34,702 nt of DNA, taken from positions 392-35,093 of the forward strand of contig WVWV01000089.1 in assembly GCA_011773845.1 (NCBI GenBank). The letters are read 5' to 3'. The notes beneath the pieces are model-generated. The model saw nothing but the letters and a program-made list of their open reading frames with translations, did no database searches and was not told the origin of the DNA. The stretch comes from Lysobacterales bacterium (GTDB taxonomy: Bacteria; Pseudomonadota; Gammaproteobacteria; Xanthomonadales; SZUA-36). A program made the position numbers and the translations under genes. This document shows, piece after piece, positions 12,307-20,477 of the stretch; the first letter of the stretch is position 1; each line of letters starts with the position of its first letter.

Positions 12307-13566
12307 TCAGCGCGGCCGCGTCTGCCCGGTGCCCCGCACGACCCATTTGTAACTGGTCAGTTCCGGCAGCGCCATCGGGCCGCGTGCGTGCAGTTTCTGC
12401 GTACTGATGCCGATTTCCGCGCCCATCCCGAACTGCGCGCCATCGGTGAACGCGGTCGAGGCGTTGGCGTACACGGTTGCGGCGTCCACGGACTGCAGGA
12501 AGCGCTCGATCACCGCCGGGTCTTCGGCCACGATGGCCTCCGAGTGCCGGGAACTGAAGTGGCGAATGTGCTCCAGGGCCTCGTCGAGGGTGCCGACGGT
12601 CTTGATCGACATGCGCAGGGACAGGAACTCCTGGCCGTAATGGGCGGGCTGCGCCACGTGCAAGGGTCCCGCGTAGTGCCCGTCCAGGGCAGCAAACGAT
12701 TCGCTGTCGGCAAACACCTCGACCTGGTACTGCGCTCCGAGGTCCGCCATCAGGGCCGGCAGCTGCAACAGCAATTCGCGGTGCACGAGCAGGGTGTCCA
12801 GCGCGTTGCACACGCTCACCCGCCGGGCTTTGGCGTTGGTGATGATGGCCCGGGCCTTGTCCGGGTCGGCGCTGCGGTCGACATAGGTGTGGACGATGCC
12901 GGCGCCGGTCTCGATGACGGGTATGCGCGCATTGTCGCGCACGAAATCGATCAGGCCTTTGGAGCCACGCGGGATGGCGAGGTCGATGGTGTCCGTGGCG
13001 CGCAGGATCTGCGGCAACCACTCGCGCTCCGCGGGCGCCAGGTAGACCGTCGCCGGATCGAGCCCGAACGAGGCCAGCACCTCGTGGATGACCTTCACGA
13101 TGGCACGATTGCTGTCGCGGGCATCCGCGCTGCCCTTCAGCACGCACGCGTTGCGCGATTTGAGGCACAGGGCGGTCACGTCGAAGGTCACGTTGGGGCG
13201 CGACTCGAAAATCACCGCGATCACGCCGATTGGCACGCGCAGCTTGCTGAGCTGCAGCCCGTTGTCCAGTTTGCGTTGCTCCAGAACCTCGCCCACCGGC
13301 GAGGGCAGGGCGGCGACCTGGCGCAGGTCGGCACAGATGCCGGCCAGACGCTCCGGGTCGAGCAGCAGGCGGTCGTACTTCGGATCCTCTGGATCCATGC
13401 GCGCCAGGTCAGCGCGGTTCGCGGCGAGGATTTCCGACTCTGCCTCCAGGGTCCGGTCAGCCAGCGCGTTCAGCAACGCCTGGATATCGGCATCGGGGCG
13501 CTCGGCCAGGGCTGGCGCAGCCTGTGCGGTCGCCTCGAGGTTGCGTTGCAGTTCGGCGCGATCCAT
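12307..13566 (-). CDS. proA: Gamma-glutamyl phosphate reductase
   Basis: Predicted 419 aa, the usual size. It reduces gamma-glutamyl phosphate with NADPH to glutamate-5-semialdehyde, the second step of proline synthesis. It is an aldehyde dehydrogenase-fold enzyme. The catalytic cysteine is C253 in VSVCNALDTLLVH. Other recognisable family motifs are PIGVIAVIFESRPNVT, LKSRNACVLKGSADARDSN and the C-terminal ISTQKLHARGPMALPELTSYKW. The ATG at 13566 follows the proB stop with only one base between them (TGACATG), so the frame extension upstream is not used. It is the second gene of a proB-proA operon. Confidence 0.97.
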   Translation of the reverse strand: MDRAELQRNLEATAQAAPALAERPDADIQALLNALADRTLEAESEILAANRADLARMDPEDPKYDRLLLDPERLAGICADLRQVAALPSPVGEVLEQRKLDNGLQLSKLRVPIGVIAVIFESRPNVTFDVTALCLKSRNACVLKGSADARDSNRAIVKVIHEVLASFGLDPATVYLAPAEREWLPQILRATDTIDLAIPRGSKGLIDFVRDNARIPVIETGAGIVHTYVDRSADPDKARAIITNAKARRVSVCNALDTLLVHRELLLQLPALMADLGAQYQVEVFADSESFAALDGHYAGPLHVAQPAHYGQEFLSLRMSIKTVGTLDEALEHIRHFSSRHSEAIVAEDPAVIERFLQSVDAATVYANASTAFTDGAQFGMGAEIGISTQKLHARGPMALPELTSYKWVVRGTGQTRPR

Positions 13567-13567
13567 G

Positions 13568-14647
13568 TCAGTCCACCAGGTAGAGGTAGTCATAATGTAT
13601 CACCGGCTTGCGGTCGCGCTGGCCGATGCAGCGCTCGGCCTCGCCGCGGTCATACTGGGCCCGCCCGCAGCCCAGCACCGCACCGTCCGGTCCCAGGATG
13701 CGAATCACGTCCCCGCGCTTGAATTCGCCCTCGAATGCTTCGACCCCGACCGGCAGCAGGCTGGTCAGGCGATTGCGGTCGCGCAGTGCCTCCACCGCCC
13801 CGCGGTTGATCCGCACGGCCCCCGCGGCGTGGTCGTCGGCGCTGGCCAGCCAGCGCTTGGCCGGCGAGGCCGCGGCGCCGGGCGCAAAACGCGTCCCCAA
13901 CGGCTTGCCTTCGGCCAGGTCGATCAGGACGTTCGCCGACTGGCCGTGCGCGATGCACACTTCGGTGCCGAGCGCGGCCGTCTTGCGCGCCACGGCCAGC
14001 TTGCTGTGCATGCCGCCGCGGCCGAGTTTCGAGGTGCCGGAATTCACCACGTCATCGATGCGGTGCCGCTGCTCGTCCCAGCGCGCGATCACCGTCTCGT
14101 CCTGGCCGCTGGCATACACCCCCGACACGGTGCTCAGCAGGCACAGCAGGTCCGCGTTCACCATGCCCGCCAGCAGACCGGCCAGCTCGTCGTTGTCGGT
14201 GAACATCAACTCGGTGATGGCGACCACGTCGTTTTCGTTGACGATGGGCACGATGCCGGCGGCCAGGATGCCCTGTATGCAATTGCGCATGTTGAGGTAG
14301 TGGTTGCGGGTCTGAAAGTCGCTCTTGCTGGCCAGCACCTGGGCGACGGTCACGCCGTGCTGGCCGAACAGGTCCTGATAGGTCTGCATCAGGTACACCT
14401 GGCCCGCTGCCGCCAGCACCTGCCGCCGGGTCACGGGATCCGCGCGCTGCAGGCGTTGCGTCCCGGGCCGGGCGCCGCCGGCGGCCACCGCGCCGGAGGA
14501 CACCAGCAGCACTTCCCAGCCGCGGTCCCGCAGCGCCGCCATCTGGGCGACCAGGCCCTGCAGGACCGGAATATCCAGGGCGCCGGCATCGTTGCAGAGC
14601 ACCCGGCTGCCGGTCTTGACGACGATTCGCTTTGCGGGTTCAGCCAT
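13568..14647 (-). CDS. proB: Glutamate 5-kinase
   Basis: Predicted 359 aa. It phosphorylates glutamate at the gamma position, the committed and normally proline-inhibited step of proline synthesis. The amino-acid kinase domain starts RIVVKTGSRVLC and includes VLLVSSGAVAAG, PIVNENDVVA and GRGGMHSKLAVARKTA. A C-terminal PUA domain (about 275-355; RGDVIRILGPDGAVLGCGRAQYD) is present, as in the full-length enterobacterial enzyme. The ATG at 14647 begins MAEPAKR. It forms a tight operon with proA. The gene upstream on the same strand is an unrelated peptidase 38 nt away. Confidence 0.97.
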   Translation of the reverse strand: MAEPAKRIVVKTGSRVLCNDAGALDIPVLQGLVAQMAALRDRGWEVLLVSSGAVAAGGARPGTQRLQRADPVTRRQVLAAAGQVYLMQTYQDLFGQHGVTVAQVLASKSDFQTRNHYLNMRNCIQGILAAGIVPIVNENDVVAITELMFTDNDELAGLLAGMVNADLLCLLSTVSGVYASGQDETVIARWDEQRHRIDDVVNSGTSKLGRGGMHSKLAVARKTAALGTEVCIAHGQSANVLIDLAEGKPLGTRFAPGAAASPAKRWLASADDHAAGAVRINRGAVEALRDRNRLTSLLPVGVEAFEGEFKRGDVIRILGPDGAVLGCGRAQYDRGEAERCIGQRDRKPVIHYDYLYLVD

Positions 14648-14685
14648 TTCTTGTGCGCGCTCCCCGCGCCTTGCACGGGCGGGGC

Positions 14686-16350
14686 TCAGAGCCCCAGAAC
14701 CTCCTTGCCCTGTTCGTAGACGATGTCGACGGGTATGTTGACCTGGGCCAGGCGATCGAGGTCCGCCTGCAGTTGCGTCCCGACCTGGCCGTTGGCCGCC
14801 ACGAACGCGGACACGGCCGCGTAGTCGCCATCACCCTGGAGCATCAGCAGCTCGCGGCTCAGCGACTCGACCGCCTGCTCGAACTCGGGCAGGTTGACGC
14901 GGTAGGTGCCGGTGTCCGGGTCGCGGCTGAACGCACCGGCGTCACTGAAGTAGTTGAAGCGGATCATGTTGGCGCGGCCATGGGCGCTGGAAGCGCCAAA
15001 CCGCACCGAGCGGAAGATTCCCGCCAGGAACGTCACGTAGTCGTCCATCAGCTGACCCGTGGTGATCTCGCCCATGGCGCGCAGGCGCTGGACCATGTAC
15101 AGGCCCAGGATGTCCGCCTTGCCTTCTTCCAGCGCCGAGGCATGTTCTTTCAGCGCCTGCCGCACCGTGCCTGCGCCGTCCAGCGTGTTCTTGATGCCGA
15201 GGCCGTGGGCGACCTCGTGGAACATGGTGTTGCCGAAGAAGGCCTCGAAGGTGACGTGCGCGCGCTGGTCCGGAGCGATCAATGCGTCCGCGATCGGCAC
15301 CAGGATGCGGTCGAACTTGGCGCGCATGGCGTTCTTGAGCTGCAGCCGGCGGGTGCCTTTCTCGAGCTGCACTGCCTCGTCGTTGGGCAGGTTGATGGCG
15401 ATGGTCTTGGCACCCGAGTTGCAATCACCGGCACAGTAGGCAACATCGTAGGCATTCAGGTCTGCATCCGAGCCGGGCATTTCCTGCCGATAGGCCGTCG
15501 GCACGGGGAGTCCTTCCTGCAGGGCCGGCAGGTGGCGGGCAAAGCGCGCCAGCCGCTCGCTCCACGCCTGGTCCTTGATCAGCACGAAGGTCTCGAACGC
15601 CGCCCGGTAGCCGTACAGGGCATCCTCGTAGGTCTCGATGGGGCCGATGACCAGCTCGATGGGGTTGGTCTTCATGTCCATCCAGGCCATGTCCGACGCC
15701 TGGTAGTCATCCTCGAGCAAGGCCTGCGCGCGCATCCGCAGGTAGTCGGCGAACTGGGGGTCGTCGGCCCATTCCGCCGCTTGCCGCAGCAGGCTGGCTA
15801 GCTGGCCAAGCGGCTCGGCGAATGCCGCGTGGTAGGGGACCAGTTGCAGCCGGCCTTCGGCATCCCGCCGCACCAGCGAGTACTGTCCCTCCTTGCCGGG
15901 CTGATCCCAGGCCTCGAACTCCTGCTTGCTCATGTCCTCCGGATAGAAGCGCGCGCCGGGCGGGCGGGGACCGTAGCCCTCGAGAAACGGCTGATCGTCG
16001 GCCAGCCGGTCCCATGGGCCATAATTGTAGAGGGCGAACTGCCGCGCTCGCGGATCTTCGATGCCGGCCAGCAAGGGCTCGCGCTCGCCCCAGACCTGCA
16101 GCCAGAAGAGGTCGTCGGTGATCCTTGCGGCCTCGATCAGGACGCCCACCATGTTGCGTTGCCGCTCGCTGAGGTGGCTCAGGTCGGCGTCGAGGCGGAC
16201 GCGGGCATAGATGTCAAAGCGCGAAGCTTGCGGCTGCGGGGCAGCCGCAGGCGGCAAGGCAGCTGCCGGTTCGGTTTGCTCGGGGCTTCCGCGATCGCAC
16301 GCGGTGAGCAGGAGCAGGGCCGCACCAGTGGCGAGCAAGGCATGTCTCAT
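14686..16350 (-). CDS. Lipoprotein metallopeptidase, M49 (dipeptidyl peptidase III)-like
   Basis: Predicted 554 aa. The N-terminus MRHALLATGAALLLLTAC is a lipoprotein signal with the lipobox cysteine at residue 18. A Pro/Ala-rich linker follows. The zinc site is visible as HEVAH (378-382) in NTMFHEVAHGLG, and a second motif EEGKAD (408-413) fits the EEXXA(E/D) ligand motif of family M49. The first motif is HEXXH, not the HEXXGH of animal and yeast dipeptidyl peptidase III. Similar proteins are often annotated as Zn-dependent hydrolases or dipeptidyl-peptidase 3 family proteins. The predicted location is a membrane-anchored periplasmic form, unlike the cytosolic eukaryotic enzyme. GGAG lies just before the ATG. 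The substrate is unknown. Confidence 0.78.
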   Translation of the reverse strand: MRHALLATGAALLLLTACDRGSPEQTEPAAALPPAAAPQPQASRFDIYARVRLDADLSHLSERQRNMVGVLIEAARITDDLFWLQVWGEREPLLAGIEDPRARQFALYNYGPWDRLADDQPFLEGYGPRPPGARFYPEDMSKQEFEAWDQPGKEGQYSLVRRDAEGRLQLVPYHAAFAEPLGQLASLLRQAAEWADDPQFADYLRMRAQALLEDDYQASDMAWMDMKTNPIELVIGPIETYEDALYGYRAAFETFVLIKDQAWSERLARFARHLPALQEGLPVPTAYRQEMPGSDADLNAYDVAYCAGDCNSGAKTIAINLPNDEAVQLEKGTRRLQLKNAMRAKFDRILVPIADALIAPDQRAHVTFEAFFGNTMFHEVAHGLGIKNTLDGAGTVRQALKEHASALEEGKADILGLYMVQRLRAMGEITTGQLMDDYVTFLAGIFRSVRFGASSAHGRANMIRFNYFSDAGAFSRDPDTGTYRVNLPEFEQAVESLSRELLMLQGDGDYAAVSAFVAANGQVGTQLQADLDRLAQVNIPVDIVYEQGKEVLGL

Positions 16351-16544
16351 CGGGTCGTTCTCCGTTTGCTGATACCCAGGTGACAGACACTACAACATCG
16401 GCCTGCGAGCGGCCAGAGCAGCGGCCCCGGAACCATCGAACGGCCCCGCGTGGCGGTGCGCAGAGCGCCCGGGGCGACGCGCCGTGCGCGTGGGCTGCGA
16501 GTGGAAAGCGGCGCCCGTCGTCCCCATTTCTCCGGGCGCTCGAC

Positions 16545-16550
16545 TATAAT
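16545..16550 (+). promoter_or_regulatory. Candidate -10 element upstream of fmdB-aspS
   Basis: A perfect TATAAT lies 53 bases before the fmdB ATG in an otherwise GC-rich gap of about 250 bp between divergent genes. I see no good -35 hexamer at 16-18 nt, so this is a candidate only. Nothing else is recognised in 16351-16603. Confidence 0.5.
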
Positions 16551-16603
16551 TCAGCGGTTTGACGCCCGGCGACGCGCGCGGCGCGTCCCTGAGGGAGTTT
16601 GCC

Positions 16604-16954
16604 ATGCCGATTTACGAGTATCGCTGCGGTCACTGCGGGCACCACCTGGAACGGCTGCAGCGCCTGCGCGACGAGCCGTTGCGCCATTGCCCCTCGTGCG
16701 GCCATGCAAGCCTCAACCGGCTGGTCTCGGCCGCCGGCTTCAGGCTCAAGGGCGGCGGCTGGTACGAAACCGATTTCAAAAAGGGGCCGAAACGCAATCT
16801 CGCCGAGTCCGGCGCGTCGACGGCGGGTGGCGGCAAGGAAGGCGGCAAGGAAGGCGGCAAGGAAGGCGGGAAGGAAGGCGGCAAGCCTGCCTCGGACACC
16901 AAGCCCGCGGCCGCGGGGAGTGGTTCCACGGCCAGCGGCGGGGATTCGGCCTGA
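16604..16954 (+). CDS. FmdB-family zinc ribbon protein
   Basis: Predicted 116 aa. It begins MPIYEYRCGHCGHHLERLQ and continues to HCPSCGHASLNRLVSAAGFRLKGGGWYETDF, giving two CXXC pairs that form a small zinc ribbon. This is the regulatory FmdB/YfaP-like family that commonly precedes aspS in Gammaproteobacteria. Its biochemical role is not established. The ATG at 16604 is preceded by GAGGGAG. A low-complexity tail contains four perfect or near-perfect 12-bp repeats that encode Gly-Gly-Lys-Glu units, followed by Ala/Ser/Gly-rich sequence. It is 58 nt upstream of aspS and probably cotranscribed with it. Confidence 0.9.
   Translation: MPIYEYRCGHCGHHLERLQRLRDEPLRHCPSCGHASLNRLVSAAGFRLKGGGWYETDFKKGPKRNLAESGASTAGGGKEGGKEGGKEGGKEGGKPASDTKPAAAGSGSTASGGDSA
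16829..16885 (+). repeat. 12-bp tandem repeat inside the FmdB gene
   Basis: The unit GGCGGCAAGGAA is repeated at 16829, 16841, 16853 and, with one C-to-G change, 16865, followed by a partial copy up to 16885. It encodes repeated Gly-Gly-Lys-Glu. Near-identity at the DNA level suggests recent slippage expansion. Confidence 0.95.
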
Positions 16955-17012
16955 CCGGCCAGTCCGGCCGCCGCACAGCCGGGCGACAGCGGGCGACCGC
17001 GGGAGTGAACTG

Positions 17013-18779
17013 ATGCGCTCACATCGATGTGGAGAGGTCACCGAGAAGTTGAACGGCCAGGCAGTCCGCCTGTGTGGTTGGATTCATGGCCGGCGCGACC
17101 TCGGTGGCCTGATCTTCATCAGCCTGCGCGATCACAGCGGGCACGTGCAGGTGGTGGTCGACCCGGACAGTGCCGCATTTGCGGACGCGGAACGCCTGCG
17201 CAACGAGTACTGCGTGCAGATTGCCGGCGAGGTCCGCATGCGGCCCGAACATCAGCAGAAGGCGTCCGAGGCCACCGGCACGGTCGAAGTGCTGGCAGCC
17301 GAGGTCCGGCTGCTCAACGAATCCGCGCCGTTGCCGCTGCTGATGAGCGACGAGGATGGCGAGGAAGTCAGGCTCAAGTATCGCTATCTCGACCTGCGCC
17401 GCGGGCGCATGCAACGTAACCTGAAAATACGCTCCGGGCTGAATCGCGCCATCCGCGAGCATCTGCACGCACGGGGCTTTACCGAGTTCGAAACGCCGAT
17501 ATTGACCCGCGCAACGCCCGAGGGTGCCCGTGACTATCTGGTTCCCAGCCGGGTGCATTCGGGCCAGTTCTATGCCCTGCCGCAGTCGCCGCAGCTGTTC
17601 AAGCAACTCCTGATGATGGCGGGCATGGACCGCTACTACCAGATTGCCCGCTGTTTTCGGGACGAGGATCTGCGCGCCGACCGGCAGCCGGAATTCACCC
17701 AGCTCGACATGGAGCTGTCGTTCGTGGACCAGCGGGACGTGCAGGCGGTGGCCGAGGAACTGATGCGGGCCGTGTTCCGGGATGTGCTCGACGTTGCCCT
17801 CGATGACCCCTTCCCGCGGCTGGACTGGCGCGAAGCCGTGGAGTGCTACGGCACGGACAAGCCTGACCTGCGCATTCCCGCGCAACTGGTGACGGTCGAC
17901 GCGCATGTGGCGCACCTCGATTTCCAGGTGTTCGCCGGTCCTGCCAACGACGCGGCGCAAAGAGTCGTCGGATTGCGCGTGCCGGGCGGTGCGTCGCTGT
18001 CCCGGCGACAGATCGATGCGTACGCCGAGCTGGTGAAGCGTTACGGCGCTCCGGGCCTCGCCTGGATCAAGGTCAACGAGATCTCTGCTGGCCTCGACGG
18101 GCTGCAATCGCCCATCACCAAGTTCCTCGATGCGCGCGCCTGGACCGGCCTGGCGGAGTCCTTGCAGGCCTCGGATGGCGACCTGTTGCTGTTCGGGGCC
18201 GGTGAATCCCTGGTCGCCAGCACGTTCATGGGTCAGTTGCGGGTGCAGATCGGGCATGACCTCGAGCAGGTCAAGCAAGGCTGGCGGCCATTGTGGGTCA
18301 CAGGCTTCCCCATGTTCGAGCGGAATGAGGAGAGCGGCCGCCTGATGGCCGTGCACCATCCGTTCACGGCTCCCGACATCGACGATCCCGCGGCGCTGGC
18401 GGACAACCCCGAGCAGGCGCGTTCCAAGGGCTACGACATGGTGCTCAACGGTGCGGAGATTGGCGGTGGCTCGATCCGCATTCATCGCCCCGAAATGCAG
18501 CAGCAGGTGTTCGCGCTGCTGGGGATCGATGCCGTCGAGGCCAGGGAGAAATTCGGATTCCTGCTGGAAGCGCTGAAGTATGGTTGCCCGCCGCACGGCG
18601 GGATCGCGTTCGGGCTGGACCGCATCGTGGCGCTGATGGCAGGCGAAGACTCGATCCGCGACGTGATCGCGTTTCCCAAGACCACCACCGCGCAGTGCCT
18701 GCTGACCGGCGCCCCTTCGGCCATCTCGCCGGAGCAGCTGGCCGAACTCGGCTTGCGTCCGGCCGGCAGCAAGGGCTGA
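17013..18779 (+). CDS. aspS: Aspartate--tRNA ligase
   Basis: Predicted 588 aa, the bacterial-type length. It charges tRNA-Asp in the cytosol. The N-terminal OB-fold anticodon domain is MRSHRCGEVTEKL to about residue 105. Class II motifs are visible: LPQSPQLFKQLLMMAG, motif 2 in RCFRDEDLRADRQPEFTQLD, and motif 3 in GGIAFGLDRIVALM. The bacterial GAD insertion domain lies between them. Residue 30 is Leu in RRDLGG, as in E. coli AspRS, whereas His occupies this place in the non-discriminating Pseudomonas enzyme. The upstream open frame overlapping fmdB is a shadow. The start at 17013 gives the standard family N-terminus. Confidence 0.97.
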   Translation: MRSHRCGEVTEKLNGQAVRLCGWIHGRRDLGGLIFISLRDHSGHVQVVVDPDSAAFADAERLRNEYCVQIAGEVRMRPEHQQKASEATGTVEVLAAEVRLLNESAPLPLLMSDEDGEEVRLKYRYLDLRRGRMQRNLKIRSGLNRAIREHLHARGFTEFETPILTRATPEGARDYLVPSRVHSGQFYALPQSPQLFKQLLMMAGMDRYYQIARCFRDEDLRADRQPEFTQLDMELSFVDQRDVQAVAEELMRAVFRDVLDVALDDPFPRLDWREAVECYGTDKPDLRIPAQLVTVDAHVAHLDFQVFAGPANDAAQRVVGLRVPGGASLSRRQIDAYAELVKRYGAPGLAWIKVNEISAGLDGLQSPITKFLDARAWTGLAESLQASDGDLLLFGAGESLVASTFMGQLRVQIGHDLEQVKQGWRPLWVTGFPMFERNEESGRLMAVHHPFTAPDIDDPAALADNPEQARSKGYDMVLNGAEIGGGSIRIHRPEMQQQVFALLGIDAVEAREKFGFLLEALKYGCPPHGGIAFGLDRIVALMAGEDSIRDVIAFPKTTTAQCLLTGAPSAISPEQLAELGLRPAGSKG

Positions 18780-18882
18780 CCGCGCGGGCCCGGATTCCAG
18801 CAGCGCGGCTTGGCCGGTACACTCGGGCCGGACGGCGCGAAGCCTGCCACCCTAGCGCCAACACCGCGGTTGAAGAGCTGCC

Positions 18883-19782
18883 ATGTGGCAAGACAGGCAT
18901 GAAAAAGTCGGTGTTCTCGCCGCCCTGGCGGCGTTCCTGTCCTGGGGCGTCATGCCGTTCTACTTCAAGTGGATTCAGCATGTGGACGCCTGGGAGATCA
19001 TCTCGCATCGCATCATCTGGGCCATTCCGCTGTTGGCGCTGTTCCTGTGGTTTCGGGACGGGCGGGCGTTCGTTCCGCGCCTGCGCCTGCCGGCCCGCCA
19101 CGTGGCCTGGCTGTTGCTGTCGGGTACCCTGCTGGTCCTGAACTGGGTGATCTTCGTGTGGGCGGTAACCCACGACCGGGTACTGGCCACCAGCATGGGC
19201 TATTTCATCAACCCCCTGGTCAACATCCTTTTGGGATTCCTGTTCCTGCGCGAGCGTCTGTCCCGCTTGCAGCTGCTGGCCGTATTGATCGCCGCCGCCG
19301 GCACCGCATACCTGGGCTGGACGCTGGGCCAGCCGCCCTGGATCTCGCTGTCGCTCGCATTCCTGTTTGGTTTCTATGGACTGTTGCGCAAGCGTCTGCC
19401 GGTCGGCCCCATGACCGGGCTGATCTGGGAGTCGGCTTTGCTGCTGTTGCCCGCGCTCTGCTACCTGGCCTGGCTGGGCGCCCACGATGGCCTGGCGTTC
19501 GGCTCGGTGTCACGGCAGACCGATGCACTGCTGCTGCTGGCCGGGGTGATCACCGTGCTGCCATTGATCTGGTTCAACATGGCGACCCAGCGCATTTCCT
19601 TGTCGGCCGTCGGCTTTCTCATGTACATCGCGCCCACCATGACATTCCTGCTGTCGGTCTTCTACTGGCATGAGCCCTTCACCCGCGGGCATGCCGTGGC
19701 CTTCGGTTGCATCTGGTCCGGCCTGGCGATGATCTCGCTGGAGCAGGTCTCGCGGGCGCGTCGGAGCCGCCGCTTTGGCTGA
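18883..19782 (+). CDS. rarD: RarD-type EamA family transporter
   Basis: Predicted 299 aa, largely hydrophobic, with about ten membrane segments in two EamA repeats. The N-terminal GVLAALAAFLSWGVMPFYFKWI and the motif SHRIIWAIPLL are characteristic of the RarD subgroup of the DMT superfamily. The central WVIFVWAVTHDRVLATSMGYFINPLVNILLG is also typical. It sits in the inner membrane. The name comes from chloramphenicol-sensitivity annotation, but the real substrate is unknown. GAAGAG upstream of the ATG is a plausible ribosome site. Its last 8 bases overlap the next gene. RarD is not part of the standard aspS-yebC-ruv block, so this pair looks inserted there. Confidence 0.9.
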   Translation: MWQDRHEKVGVLAALAAFLSWGVMPFYFKWIQHVDAWEIISHRIIWAIPLLALFLWFRDGRAFVPRLRLPARHVAWLLLSGTLLVLNWVIFVWAVTHDRVLATSMGYFINPLVNILLGFLFLRERLSRLQLLAVLIAAAGTAYLGWTLGQPPWISLSLAFLFGFYGLLRKRLPVGPMTGLIWESALLLLPALCYLAWLGAHDGLAFGSVSRQTDALLLLAGVITVLPLIWFNMATQRISLSAVGFLMYIAPTMTFLLSVFYWHEPFTRGHAVAFGCIWSGLAMISLEQVSRARRSRRFG

Positions 19783-20431
19783 GGTGGTGCTGGTCCACGG
19801 TTTGTGGTTCGGCCGCTGGTCCACGGCCGTGCTGGCTCGCCGGCTGCGCCGCGCCGGTTTCCGGGTACGGCTGTTTGGTTACCCGACCCGCGGCAGCGTG
19901 GCAATCAATACCGCTGCCCTGGCGGAGTTCTGCCGCGCATCCACGCACCCCCAGCAGCACCTGCTCGGCCACAGTCTCGGAGGCCTGTTGATCCTTCATG
20001 TTTTACGCCGGGAGGCCATGCTGCCCCCCGGGCGCGTGCTGCTCATTGGCACCCCCCTGGCGGGCAGCGAGGTGGCGCGCCGGGGCCTCGGTCTGCCCGG
20101 CGGCCGTTACCTGCTGGGTTCGGCGATTGATTTGCTCGACGGGCGCGCGCCGGACCTGCCGGTGGATCGGGAAACAGGCATGATCGCCGGTACCCGATCG
20201 CTCGGCCTGGGCCGGCTGGTCGGCGGGCTCAGCGTTCCCAACGACGGGACCGTCGCGGTCCGCGAGACGCTGCGGCCCGGCCTGGCCGACCGGATCGAGA
20301 TTGCCGCCTCGCACACCGGGCTGTTGTACTCGGCCGCCGTGGCGCGGCAGGCCGGTGATTTTCTGCAGTTCGGCCGCTTCGGCGGCCTCGGCCAGCCACC
20401 CCGGGCGGGCGTCGGTGCGGACGTTCCGTGA
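19775..20431 (+). CDS. Alpha/beta hydrolase (esterase/lipase-like)
   Basis: Predicted 218 aa. MAEVVLVHGLWFGRW carries the oxyanion HG motif. The nucleophile elbow is GHSLGG with Ser67. Asp157 in PNDGTVAV and His180 in ASHTGLLYS complete a likely Ser-Asp-His triad. There is no signal peptide, so it is probably cytosolic. The substrate is unknown. The start is a TTG at 19775, supported by GGAG at 19763-19766, and it overlaps the end of rarD. GTG codons at 19784 and 19787 are alternatives, but they would shorten the first beta strand. Coupled translation with rarD is likely. Confidence 0.82.
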   Translation: MAEVVLVHGLWFGRWSTAVLARRLRRAGFRVRLFGYPTRGSVAINTAALAEFCRASTHPQQHLLGHSLGGLLILHVLRREAMLPPGRVLLIGTPLAGSEVARRGLGLPGGRYLLGSAIDLLDGRAPDLPVDRETGMIAGTRSLGLGRLVGGLSVPNDGTVAVRETLRPGLADRIEIAASHTGLLYSAAVARQAGDFLQFGRFGGLGQPPRAGVGADVP

Positions 20432-20437
20432 TAAAAT
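20429..20437 (+). promoter_or_regulatory. Candidate extended -10 promoter for yebC-ruvCAB
   Basis: TGATAAAAT at 20429-20437 has the TGn extension followed by TAAAAT, 40 nt before the yebC ATG. It overlaps the end of the hydrolase gene. No clear -35 is present, which is acceptable for extended -10 promoters. Confidence 0.5.
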
Positions 20438-20477
20438 CCCCGGCGTTCCCGAGCTGACTCCAGGGTAAGCCCCCGTT

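Noticed and set aside
14662-14684. CCCCGC/GCGGGG inverted repeat between the M49-like gene and proB
   Set aside because: It has six-base arms, an 11-base loop and no T-tract in a very GC-rich gap. It is likely to arise by chance.
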